A DNA stretch of 64,000 nt from Aquatica leii (lineage: Eukaryota > Arthropoda > Insecta > Coleoptera > Lampyridae): positions 72,854,520 to 72,918,519 of the forward strand of contig CM069432.1 in the NCBI GenBank assembly GCA_035610365.1, given 5' to 3'. Shown piece after piece: positions 47,086-58,735 of this stretch. The notes beneath the pieces were generated by a model. That model was not told the origin of the DNA. It was given only the letters and a program-made list of their open reading frames with translations, and did no database searches. A program made the position numbers and the translations under genes. Each line of letters opens with the position of its first letter. The stretch's first letter is position 1.

Positions 47086-50000
47086 TTTAAACATAGTAAA
47101 AACTAATCATTATTTTTTTGAAATTAAACTAAAAAAATAAGAAAGAAACATCAAATAATGTTTTTAGACATGCACGCAGAATAACTGTAAGCATACATAA
47201 TAATAAAAAGTTATTAAAAACGATTTCTCAAAATGTAAAAAGGTTATTTAAAAGCTCCTTAAGACCTAAACGGTACAATTAAGGTGCTTGATTACATATA
47301 CATTTAAAAACTTATCGATTTTCTTATCCTAGGTAAGTTTGTTATATTGATTATTCTTGGTGCCGATTGCTTTTGAATGTATTAAACTTTAAAAATATGT
47401 TTTTAAATACGTTTAATACAATATTTTACACTAATCCAAACTGTATGAAGAAGAAAAACTTACAAATTAGATAAATAAACATCAGGTTACTGGAGATGTT
47501 ATTTTAAATTTAATGCATCTAAAAACTTGAGAAATATAGACGCTGAAGTCGTAGTTACAGTAAAGCGGTGTAAAAGGTATATAATTAGTATATGTAACTG
47601 CGCGTACAATTTTAAAACAGTAACAAAAACATGTTTAAATTGAAGACAGAAATTAATTAAAGATTGTACAAAGGATAAAGTTGTATTGTTAACAAAGATC
47701 TCTAAGCGTTTGTTTACTTTTACCGTTAAATTAAAACAGACCTTTAAAATATTTTAGTATATTGCAAATATTATTGTTAATTGTTTTAACTGCATTATAA
47801 ATGTTTGTGTAATAAGCTAAAATAGTAATAAATCTTCTCTTTCACTTTAAAAGCGATATACACAGTTGTACCGTATATACTAACCTGGGATTTACCATTT
47901 TCAATTATAATGCAATTGCAAATGAAATTTTATAAAAATATTTTTGTTGTTTTGAAAAGAATAATATAATTTTACATCAACAAGTAGTTGAAACGGTTTA
48001 TATTTGCGTATGCGTAGACGTTGATTATCGCTCTGCAAACAGGCGTAGGCGTTTTTCAAGTAGGTGCTTTTGTTTAGACTTTTCGCATGCCACTAGCGTT
48101 GTAAAAATATTTAAATAGTTTATTAAACAATTATATTTTCCATTTTTTTTTAAACAACATAATTATAATATTTTTAAATCTAAGAATTAAGCGTGATTGT
48201 AGCGTTTTAGTAAAAAACATTAGCAAAAATAAATAAAATCAAGTGATTTAGAATATATATTCATATAACGTAGACGTATATGTAAAACCGCACAAAAGTA
48301 ATGGATAAGTTGTTTGTGAATAAAAAAAAATATTTTTAAATATATTAACAACATTAAAATAACTTAAACAAAATTAAAAAATTATTATTATATATTATGT
48401 TTATATTTAAAAAAAACTACTGTAATGCAGCTATACATCAATTTTTAGTGTATTATGATAAGTTGTTATCTGCTATATTCTTAGTTTATTTGTTAGTACA
48501 GTTGTTGACATATTTACATGTAGCAATTAACTTTAAGTTTTGTTTTTTTTTAAATAATATCTATACATTCTCATAATTTTTTCAGTGCACTATCATTAAG
48601 CAAGAATAGGTTTTTTATAAAAGAAAACTGCAACTTTTCTACAAATTGGCACTTGTCCAAATGTAACGTCTGTTTTGAATACAGTCAGTATAAGTTTAAC
48701 TAGTCGTAAAGATATTAATTAAGATTAGAAAACTGTTTTTGCAATATGTATTACATTATTTTACAAAATCAAACAATACTTTGAATTAAATAAAAATAGC
48801 TGTTTCAAGGTTTCAAGCAAAAGGACTTTGTAAATTACTTAATGCTAGTATTTATAAACTTTTTTAGAATGTAACAAATAGAAAACATAAACGGTAAAAT
48901 TAATTATTTGTATTGTTTTGTATTATTTAACGTATTTATAGGTAATTTTTTGTACCGATTCCTTATGATTGAAATTTAAAAAAAAGTATTTTACATATAT
49001 GTAAGTAACTATATTTAAAGACTTATTCTAGCAATAAAAATATTTACGGAAATCACTATCAAAAATCAATAAACGGTTGTTTTGCTTACTGTCAATTTTA
49101 TAAAGCGGTTTGTACATACTGTCCCCTTCGTGTTAATGTCGTCCTGATAAACAAAAAGAACAAAAAGATAGTTAATAATACGTCTTAAAAGCGTTTACGT
49201 TATTACTATATTAATTATAAAACGGTTTTTTAGATTTATTATAAAACTGTTAGCAAAATAATGTTTTATTTGCGTTTATTCTTTGACCGTAAAAAAATGA
49301 CGTAACTAATGACTTTCATAAAAGTCAAACAAATGATATTGCTATTCTAGACTATAATAAAGTTTATCTAGGCGTGAAGTTTAATTTGTTATCTATTTGT
49401 CTGACATTAATATGCAATCTTGTAATCTAATTGAGCTATCAACGGTAGTGGTATGTTCAAACTTTATTTGGCTTCTTGAAACAAAACTTACATAGAAGTA
49501 TTTTTCTTGTTGTTTTAAATGAATAGAAATTGAAAATGAAAAAAAAAGTATTTCCTAGAGTTGGTGCAACAGGTTATAATTTAGCTTTTGTATATATGCT
49601 TAAAATGATGTGTAAGCTATACATAGATGAAAGAATATTTTTTTAAGAAAATTATAGAACTAAAAAAATTACAAAAGGTTATCAAACTGCCAAATTTAGA
49701 AAAAAAAATTAATCAAAACCGAGTCGTAAGATACCTTTTTTTACAGTTTTTCAGGTTCTGTTACAATTACAGTTCTTAAATAGAAATTAAATGATAATTA
49801 CATACCAGAAATGATTGATACCGTGATTTTTTAAGAATGCTTTTTTTCGTTTCTTAAATGGTGCAATGGTGATTACAAACAGCGACCTGTAATCACTGTA
49901 TTCGAGTTTAACAAATGAGTCAAGCACAAAATAACGTCTAAAGCGTGTGTATATAATTAAGGAACTGTGATTTTAAACTTTTAGACGATAATCGCAGTTA

Positions 50001-50763
50001 AACAAACGCATAACGCATTTATTTTTACTTATCTGAACGATATCGATTCTTAACTTTGCTATGAATTACGCACTAACCTACCGGGGACAATATATTTCAG
50101 AAGAAAATGAAAACTGCACAACAAAGTATAGGAGCTACAAAAAAATCTAAAAACTACTATATTATAAAAAAATTAAAACGGATCAAATCGTCAATGCTCT
50201 AACCGACAGTGAGATTATGCACGTGTAGTGTTGCAAATGTAAAAAAAACGTACTGTTTTAGAAAAAAGCAATGTTTATGTTTCTTTCCGATTATTGCTTT
50301 TAGAGTAATACGTTTTTCATTTAACAAAAAACACAATGAAGTTTGTCCGAATATGTTTTGTTTGCTATTTTTTTAAGAACACAGTGATTTAATGAAAAAA
50401 TCTGCTAGCTTTACTACAATTCAAAGAAAAGCAAATTATCTTGAATGTCTATAGAATAACCAACAACAAAACGTGTCAAACAGATAGTGCAATAGTCATG
50501 ATTTAAACTTTTCTTGGATTATTCTCTTAGGTTCAGTTGTTCCATCCTTACGTTAGAATATAACATGTAGTTAAATTTGTGTTAATTGAAAACATCGTAT
50601 TTCCAAATGAAATTATCTGCAATTCTAAGCTAAAGTACATGTTATATTAATTCGTAGCTTAAAAACTGTCAACTTTATGTTATCTAATTTTTATCCTGAA
50701 ATTTTGCGATCTTTATTGTTAAAAAAAGTGATAAATTGATTGAGGTAATTTTGTGGTAATAAA
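47086..50763. other. AT-rich gene-free stretch
   Basis: About 3.7 kb with no ORF of interest and no clear repeat. A slightly GC-richer patch near 48000-48100 (gcgtagacg, caggcgtaggcg) holds no recognisable feature. Confidence 0.6.
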
Positions 50764-51766
50764 TCCATATGGTGTAAATGCATTAAGCAATGACGAAGAG
50801 GTGCCTATAAGAGCAGCAACAATAGTGCGACACAGACGAAACTACTTTGATAAGCATAGTAGATAACAATTCTTTAAAAAGTTTAGACTATCCACAAAGA
50901 CTGTTGAAAACATCATCAAACAGGTCTAAGATATTATTCAACAAGGATCAGTTTGAAATTATGCATTAAGACCTGCAAAGCAAGTCTTGCTGTATTTGAG
51001 ATATTAAACAACAGGCTACAACTATTACTCGTGTTTGTCGGACTTTGAAAGTGTTAGGACGGTATTGTATACAAATGCGTAGCATCCCTGAAGAAATTGC
51101 AATTACAAAACGCAGATTTTACAATATTGATCGCATTCCAAGTTGCATTGGAGCGATAGGAAATTCAGTCCTTTGGAGGAGATAAAGCGGAAATATTACA
51201 AAACACAATGCAACATTTCTCGCTAAATGTTCAGATTATTGCTGTTTCATTTTTACAAATTTGTAACATTGTAGCAAGATGTCTAGGCTCTGCCCACGAT
51301 TCAAATATATATTTCGTAATTCAGATACGCTTTAAAATAAGCAGTTTTGTGAATAGTGTCATTGTAGGTGATGTTTGTTATTAATATAAAACTATACCTG
51401 ATTACTCCATTGACACAGACAAAAAATGCAATTCAAAATCTGTGTAATAAGTTAGGAATTAGAACTACAAATGTTGAGGAGCTATGTCGTTTGGAAACGA
51501 AGATTCCCAGGGTTGCCTCTAGGACTTAAGGTTAAACTGGAAAGTATCCAAATCATAGTCGTCGTCACAGCAGTATTACATAATATTACCTTGAGGAGAA
51601 ATAAAGAAAACCACGAATAGAGAAAGAAGAAGAAAAAGCTATAGACTTGGTTAACAACAATCCTGTGAATGCTCAAAATATAAGAAAGGCGAATGGTAAA
51701 AATAATATTACCAGATATCAGTTAATAACTAATTATTTTGCTAGAATGTTAGAAAAAAGATTATAA
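50764..51766 (+). pseudogene. PIF/Harbinger transposase (HARB1-like), degraded
   Basis: The three forward frames together give the Harbinger order: RRNYFDKH and FRLSTKTVENIIKQV, QGS, the RxxxQxLLxLRY region, TITRVCRTLK, IPEEIAITKRRFYNIDRIPS (about 51085-51150) and CIGAI, where the first catalytic Asp should follow but the sequence breaks. Then come IQSFGGDKAE, FSLNVQIIAV, IVARCLGSAHDSNI, VGD, ITPLTQTKNA, and LGLRVKLESIQIIVVVTAVLHNITLRR, ending RYQLITNYFARMLEKRL with TAA at 51764-51766. Each block is separated from the next by frame changes or stops. The N-terminal start is uncertain. No terminal repeats or Myb-like partner gene were identified. The hammerhead repeat unit begins about 25 bases downstream. 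Confidence 0.7.
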
Positions 51767-52019
51767 AATCAATTATTAAAGTTACATCAAAAGCTACCAT
51801 TCAAAAGTGTTTGATGGCAGAGCCATCTCATAGTATAAATTTACTATGTGATTAAAATTAACTGTAGATAGCTATAAACGATGGTAAATACGTTGATTTA
51901 ATTTAACACCCGCGAAATTCAAAATAAGCTTTGAAAAATTCTTCGGGATAAAACCACAACGTAAAAGGACATTGGGGGTGAGCAATGTCAATGCAATTGT
52001 GTAAACGCCACCAGATGAA

Positions 52020-52063
52020 CTACTAGACAGTTGTTTCGCCCTTTTGGGGCTCATCAGTAGTAG
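52020..52063 (-). ncRNA. Hammerhead ribozyme, minus strand copy
   Basis: On the minus strand, ctacta-CTGATGAG-ccccaaaaggg-CGAAAC-aact-GTC-tagtag. Stem I (ctacta/tagtag) and stem II (cccc/gggc with an aaaa loop) pair; the conserved CUGAUGA and GAAA core is intact; stem III is a 2-bp AC/GU minimal stem; the cleavage site is after GUC. This is the open type I form with a short stem III known from retroelements. Confidence 0.85.
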
Positions 52064-52391
52064 GAGATACACTCTAATGTTGTTCCCACAATTGCATTGT
52101 GCATTGACGCCCCTTATAGCTTTATAATTAAGTTCGACGAAGTTACCATTCAAAAGTGTTTGATGGCAGAGCCATCTCATAGTATAAATTTACTATGTGA
52201 TTAAAATTAACTGTAGATAGCTATAAACGATGGTAAATACGTTGAGTTAGTTTAACACCCGCGAAATTCAAAATAAGCTTTGAAAAATTCGTCGGGATAA
52301 AACCACAACGTAAAAGGACATTGGGGGTGAGTAATTATAAAGCTATAAGGGGCGTCAATGCAATTGTGGGAACAACATTAGAGTGTATCTC

Positions 52392-52435
52392 CTACTACTG
52401 ATGAGCCCCAAAAGGGCGAAACAGCTGTCTAGTAG
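52392..52435 (+). ncRNA. Hammerhead ribozyme, plus strand copy
   Basis: ctacta-CTGATGAG-ccccaaaaggg-CGAAAC-agct-GTC-tagtag, identical to the minus-strand copy except in the stem III loop (agct against aact). All core positions are present and stem I is perfectly paired. Predicted cleavage lies directly after the GTC at 52427-52429. Confidence 0.88.
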
Positions 52436-52448
52436 TTCACTCTGGTGG

Positions 52449-53024
52449 CTATATCTATTCAGAGAATAAACCCAATAAAGCATTTGTGTGATACGATACA
52501 GCGTATCTTTACTTATTTCTAGCTACGGTCTACGTGACTACAACGTAAATGTTAATTATGCTGATGTCGCATATAATTAGGTTAATACATATATGCGAAA
52601 CCAATATAAATCCATTTGCATCAAAAAAAGATACTAATTTATTAACTATGTATTTATAGAAATATTAGTTAACTACAATTATTAATAAAATAGAATAATA
52701 ATGGTTATTATTTGTATTACGCGAAATACTGTAGGATTGAATCAAATTGTTACCTAAGCTAACGCCTCAATGCATGCTTTTTAACTTAACTTCTGACACG
52801 GACAAAGGGACACTCCTTCTTTTTTTAACTTTTTACCACACTATTTTCCAGGTTAATTTCCTTGTATTTAGCGCCGGATCGTTATATATTTTAGAACCGC
52901 TTGTGAAAGGGGACATTTCAGCAGATAGTTAATTACAAACAAATTATCTGGATGTCTGCTTGAAATTAATTATGAGATTGATGTGTAAATGTGTTAATAG
53001 GGAAAACGGAAAGATCCTGGTAGA
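52449..53024. other. Spacer after the hammerhead array
   Basis: AATAAA signals occur at 52466-52471 and 52475-52480, just past the + strand ribozyme. The ORF at 52747-52932 has no recognisable motif and may be chance. Confidence 0.4.
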
Positions 53025-54276
53025 ATGGGCAAAAGACAACTAACACGTTACATGAATGAAACAGTTGCAGCTAAAATGCGCCGGTATTCAAAAAATAATT
53101 TCGATGTAATAATTATTCCTGAATCTTCATCGAGAAAAAAACAAAACGATGTCCTGAATATACAAAGAAATTTGAACGCGACTAGTATGTACATAATTTT
53201 TAACATCGATTCTTGAAATTCTGTTTTTATTTTATTACTGATTTTTCATTCAATAAAATAATTAATGCTGATTGTTGGTTTGACAAAAGTGTCAGGTAGT
53301 GGTGTAGAAATATCGATAGTCGACACCGTCGATAGTTATCGATAGTTGTCCTCAAACTATGATAACTATAGTTTTTCATAGTATCACAAATTTAATTTAC
53401 AACTTAACCTGTTGAAGAAATTATGCACGTTTTTTTTTGTTCTTTATCGCGAATTAATAATAAACAAAAAAGAACACTTTTGGTTTAAAATTTTATAATT
53501 TTGTTAAGAAATTGAATATAATTTAAAATTGATTTTTTTATTTAATTGCATTGAACCTAAAGGTCTTACAAAGTCCATTTATTGTGATTGAGAAATCACA
53601 TCTCAAGGTTTTTGGTTTTATGCGTGACCTTCTGTCGAAAGTTATTTGATACGGTTTACTGAAACTTTTTTTATATGGGATGGAAGATGCAGTCACATAG
53701 AAATCTTTTAGCACAATTTTGTAGTGCGCCAAAGGTAGCAAAAAACCAACCTACGTCATGTTAAGTTTTTGTAATGACTAAATCCCGCAAGCTTAAAACG
53801 CAGTGTACTCTAATACGTATTTTATTACAAACTTTTCGGGAAATTGTTGGCTTTTTATTACTTTTACCACTATATCTCACTAGCGATAATAAACTTTAAA
53901 CTATCGATAGTGAACGATAGTTTTAACTATCGATGTTTATCGATAGTGCTATCGATTTTTCTCCACCACTAATGTCTAGCTGATGATAATGACCACAAGG
54001 TTTTTATTTATTTTACGACAAACTGTTTTATTTCCTAACAATAACTTTGTTTAAGGTAAGTTTATACCACCAATAGAACCATCTGATTCGGCACATAAAT
54101 TACCTGTTGATTTATCAAGTATTGAAAATATTTCATTTACAAAGTGTTCCATTAATAATGAAAACCAAATAACAAAAGGATTATGCGATTGGGCGGTAAA
54201 ATTCAATATATCACATTGTGCAAAAATGTGTGATTTTAGTAACAGCTATGGCATGTATTTGACTGTCCAGCTTTAA
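53025..54276 (+). pseudogene. Split coding fragments of an unidentified gene
   Basis: Two coding-like segments surround a hAT MITE. Segment 1 (53025-53216) encodes MGKRQLTRYMNETVAAKMRRYSK, a basic start, and then a polar region. Segment 2 (54067-54276) is open for 69 codons with Cys/His-containing but ordinary composition (IENISFTKCSINNENQ, GLCDWAVKFNISHCAKMC) and a TAA at 54274-54276; a preceding AG is unclear. The W-A-V-K-F-N-I-S-H string resembles a motif found in insect proteins with the DUF4806 domain, which suggests a fragment of such a gene or of a transposon carrying it. The link between the two segments is inferred from proximity only. Confidence 0.35.
53297..53971. mobile_element. 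hAT-type MITE with TATCGATA-rich ends (675 bp)
   Basis: The left end tagtggtgtagaaatatcgatag is matched by the inverted right end (ctatcgatttttctccaccacta), with a few mismatches; TAGTGGTG-type ends are typical of hAT elements. Candidate 8-bp flanks (gtgtcagg and atgtctag) match at 5-6 positions only, so the duplication is decayed. Several TATCGATA/ATCGATAG units occur near both ends. There is no transposase; the ORF at 53538-53741 (-) has no hAT motif. Confidence 0.7.
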
Positions 54277-56112
54277 TAATTAGATAATACTTTAATTTTA
54301 TAGATGACGTAACTTTTTATGTATGCAAGAAAATGTAAAATATCAATATATTATATATAACAAGTACCTAAACTAAAGATATGTTAATATGCAAACAAAG
54401 TTAATAGTTTCTATAGGTACAATTACTTAAGTTGTTGTAGTTACTAGACGTTTCTGAGACATCAGCTACTGAATATATTTATTTTGTACACAGTTTTGTT
54501 ACAAAACTTGATTAAACTTGACACTAGGAAGACTAATATGCATTTTAATGCATTACTATGCTTTAAACTTTAGCAAGAAACTTAGTATAAAATAACAGGA
54601 TTAAGAAACTGTTATAATGCTGTTAAAAACTAAGTTTGTATAGAATAATAAGGATTATACACTTTTTGTAATTTTATACACTTAATATTTACTAGAAACG
54701 TAGTTTCAATTAAATGCAAATGCAATTTTTAATGAAATTAGATTTTAATTTAATTGATGAAAACAATAAATTTTTAAACTACAATAAATTTAAACATTTA
54801 AAAAATAAGAATTGCTGTAGTTAAAACAAGCTTTAGGTTCTAACCGTTTTTTGCAAATCACTTTTAAACCAGTTCGTTAAGTTTAATATATTCTCTACAT
54901 GTAGAAAATACAAAATAAAATTATAATCATTAATCATGTTTTTAAAATTTTATTTTAAAGTGCTTGTCAGTATATGTGATAAATAGTAATCCAATAAAAA
55001 CAAATTCAACTTGGTTATATATGTAGCAGAACACAAAAATTGTAACAAAACCATTAATAAAATTTAAATTCATTTTACTTTAGTTTTTTCATTTAAACTT
55101 ATTTATTTATAATTAAACGTTGCGTTATCCTGTAAACAATAACTTCAAATTTTATTAGATTTGTATATACAGAAACAGAGTGCACTGTAGAATCTGCAAG
55201 TTTCGATAGGAGTAAAAAAATACCTATTGTAGACAAAAATAATTTTTTTTGCACTACTAATAGGATAAACTTTTGCTTGAGTATGTTAGTAATTTATGTT
55301 CAGTAATTAATATTTATAAAACGATTACATATAAGTACGATGTTTGATTTAATGGTATTTAAAGATAGCATCTCACAAACTTCAATCGTGGCTATAGTTT
55401 AACTCTACATTTGTTCTCGGTTGTTTCCTATCAATTTATTATAATATTATCAACCGCGACGATTCTTTCGCTATATAAACAAAGATTGTTTTATTGAAGG
55501 TTACGGTTGCGATTGGTTGATTACTTAACTTTTTTAAAGTTAAATTTTTTAGTGTTTTAAGTTTATTGCTTACTTTTACGCAGACACAAATACAAAAATT
55601 TTTTTTTGTTTAATAATTGAAAATTATTTTAAGTCAAACATTTGTTTATCGATTTTCTACCGCCTAAGATATTTTACATCACAATGAGCCCAACTGGGGT
55701 AATCTGAATAACCTATATGATTACCACCAATCAATGAAAATTAAAATTATTTGTAAATAAACTAATAACAGATAAGTATGTCAAATTAATATTTTTAATA
55801 ATAATGATTTAAATACCATCGTACCATATACAGATAATTTTGTGAGTACAATTTTACACAGAGGTTTTTTACATTTCATTAACGCAAATCTTGTTTTTTT
55901 GATAACAAAGCACATGTTTAGCCAATTTAAAGCTTGCTGTCAACTTTTCGTTTTGTAATTTACGGTTTGGTACTGTTACATCTATTTCTTTTAAATGAAA
56001 TTACATGTCGATGTAAGCCTCTTAAGTTTAGACGTTGTATATTTTGTATGTTGTATATTAAGTTGCAGAAACAGTTTTTGAAGAAAATTTTACCGTTTAG
56101 ATTTTTTTTTTC
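54277..56112. other. AT-rich gene-free stretch
   Basis: No supported gene. A TATA-like string (cgctatataaac) near 55470-55480 sits between cgcgacga- and ggttgcgattgg-type inverted patches, but no transcript-like ORF follows it. Confidence 0.5.
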
Positions 56113-56545
56113 TTTCCCATAAAAAAAGTATAGCGATCGCAATTTTCTTTCAAAATTTTTTTTACGTAATTTTACGTTTCAAAGTCTCTTAAATCAAAAA
56201 AATGTATTTTTGACAAAAACTCGAGTGTCTGTATGCGTGTCTGTCTGTGTGTGTGTAACGATATACCTACGATAACTCTCGAATCCAAAGTCCTAGTAAC
56301 TTTAAATTTAATATTGAGCTGGCTTTTCATATTCTCTCGGTTCTATAAAAAGATCTAATAAAGAAACCAAAAGTAATGTATGCAAATTATTTGAATTATT
56401 TTTACAGTTTTTTATAGATATAATTTTTCCTAACAATTTATTCAAATAAAAAATTGTTTATTATATTAACAGTTTATTAGATTTATAATTTACAGTGAAT
56501 TCCATATATAATCTAGGTTCGAATCCTGCTACAAAATTTTTTTAA
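56113..56545. repeat. Dispersed repeat family R1, copy 2
   Basis: It shares with 32085-32692, in opposite orientation, the blocks aagtatagcgatcg, acgataactctcgaa, aaagtcctagtaac, tattctctcggttctat, cctaacaatttattcaaat and ctaggttcgaatcctgc. The last block is a good match to a Pol III B box (ggttcgaatcc). A TG-rich run (gtctgtctgtgtgtgtgtaac) at 56240-56260 is better preserved here. Only one terminal repeat is recognisable (56113-56130). Confidence 0.65.
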
Positions 56546-58735
56546 AATTCCATATCTTGAAGAAAACGCAAGACACGTTAAGAATAACAATTTTTTTTTA
56601 TATTTCTTGACTTGTGTATACACGGAGTGCTGCATCTTTCTTGCATTATCTTTGGATGTACCTACAATAAATTTCGTACCAAAAGTATTGGATTACAACG
56701 TATTCACCAAAATTATTTTTTTAAGGAGGGAATTGGCTATTCCGATTAAGTCGTTGTTTCTCATCCAGATTCATAATAAAGCTTTGTTAGTTCTAAACCT
56801 ATTTTAGCACCTTGGTTGAGTTTGTGCACATTATTTATTATACTAGTATACATCTGTTGTAGTATGTATGCAGTTTTTTAATATAGAAACATAAAAATTT
56901 GTAATGTCATTTCAACCCGGTTTTGATTTGATATAAACTTTAAATAGACACATTTTTCTAAATGCTACCAATCTCTTATCAACATTAATCTTTTAATATA
57001 ATTGAAAATTAGAATTGTATTTATGCTAAAAGCTAATTAAACACGAATAGCTTATAATTCATAAATTGTAATTTTTTCTTCATTTTTGTCAAATTTTATA
57101 AAACACATAATAATTGAAAAATGCCTAAACAAACACTGATTGTTTGTTATCAGAGTTTTTTTGTAACTGAAGTGCAGGCGTCTAGGTCAGTATAATTTGG
57201 TAAGAGCGTTGCAAGTCTTGGTGTGCTAGTCGACTAAATATCATCGTTTAAATCAGTCAATTATTGAAAGAGTTAAACAATAACAATAAAAAAGAGATTT
57301 GTTGACAAATATTACAGTCTATAATATGAATGCAGTTTTTTTTGATCAGGCAACACCTCATGCACATAATTATATTTAGTGCCAACAGCCACTATATGTG
57401 ATTGAATCTAAAAAAATTCAAATAGTATTTGATCAATTACCTCGTTACCCATGCAGTTGCAAAACTAGTCAACAATCGACAATTATAATACTGCATTGCA
57501 AGGAAAATATGATAAGCAAAAAAACTTGCCACAACTAACAATTTTTTGTCAGAAGTAGTGACTATTTTTTTATATTTAAAAATGAAAGTATACGTGGTAC
57601 ATAAGCTTACGTACGACAGTTTTGTTATGAACTGCGTTCAAATAATCGAAGGAATTTGACAAATGTCACGTCAACAATAATACATAAAGTTGAAGACGTT
57701 TCAAAGCTTGCGACTGAAAACAAAATGAATTAGTATGATCTTCGTTGTCTTGACATAAAATATAAAATTGAATACAATTAACTAAAAGCAAAATATACGA
57801 TACTATAAGTAGTAGGCGCAAAGCAATTGACTAAGAAATTAAATACAATCAAGAAAAAGTATATGATATGATAAGTAATGTGCATAAAGCTGATTGATTA
57901 ATTACAGTAGTAAAAATAACTAAAGGATTATACGAAACTATGAGAATTCAGAAGTAGGTGCAAATCATCTTTCGTCATTCTTGATTTCATAAATGTGGTG
58001 AATACCACAAGTTTTTTTTTCTTGAGATAACCGTTGCAAAAACCGTGTCGTAGCTTTACAAAACTCTCTATAAGGTAAAAAATAACGTGACGACGCCATT
58101 TTAGGATTGCTTTATGTTGATCACTGCTATTTATAGTAAGAAACATTAAAACAGATCAGTGTATCCAAATGTCGATTTAGTTAACAAAAACTTAATTGAG
58201 CACGTATAAAGATAACTTTTTATTGTATTATCAATATTTTAATGTTAAGTGTGAGTTTGATTGTTGCAACAAGTTGTCAAGTTTTCTAACAAAAACACGA
58301 TCAACACAATAAGAATCTGTATTTATTACTTCTAGACATTGTAATAGGTCTTATGAAGAAATTTGAAAAACAACTGTTTTTGTTGTATAAGTAAAAAAAT
58401 TTCCAGCTTAGTCCAAAATAATTAAAACTGGTGTTATCTGCTACCCGTAAACTTAAAAATCCATACAAACTACATAAACTCTATTAATAAAATTGAGAAA
58501 GTGACCGAACTTTATTCGCAATAGTTACCAACAATTTCTTTACAAACAAAAACACGTGTAAATATAAAGATTAAGCATATACAATGTTTTAACATTATAA
58601 TCGTTTGGGTTGTATTATAAGTTCATTTTTTACTAATAGATCTGAGGCTAAACGCCATCTCGTAGAAACGGAGCTACGTACAAGTTAATACGCATTTAGG
58701 AAACTATAAAGTTGTTAGATGTATACGCAAATGCA
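56546..58735. other. AT-rich stretch with a diverged tandem repeat
   Basis: About 2.2 kb without a gene. At about 57766-57962 three diverged units of some 65 bases can be aligned (aaattgaatacaattaacta..., aaattaaatacaatcaagaa..., and a third ending gtaggtgcaaat). The ORFs at 56607-56807 and 57928-58146 show no motif. Confidence 0.45.

Larger units (their letters stand above)
51792..52448. mobile_element. Repeat array with two hammerhead ribozymes (PLE pseudo-LTR-like)
   Basis: A unit of about 190 bases (51792-51984: taccattcaaaagtgtttg to attgggggtgag) is repeated directly at 52143-52335 with only a few differences. Between them lies an inverted segment (52009-52124) complementary to the part following the second unit (52332-52448). 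So the order is direct unit, inverted tail with hammerhead, direct unit, tail with hammerhead. Flanking direct repeats with an inverted piece are typical of Penelope-type insertions, whose pseudo-LTRs carry hammerheads; that assignment is an inference, because no RT or GIY-YIG sequence is present. The ORF at 51872-52180 (-) is spurious. Confidence 0.75.

Noticed and set aside
51872..52180. 102-codon minus-strand ORF
   Set aside because: It lies across the repeat units and a hammerhead; its translation shows no domain and it overlaps a structured RNA.
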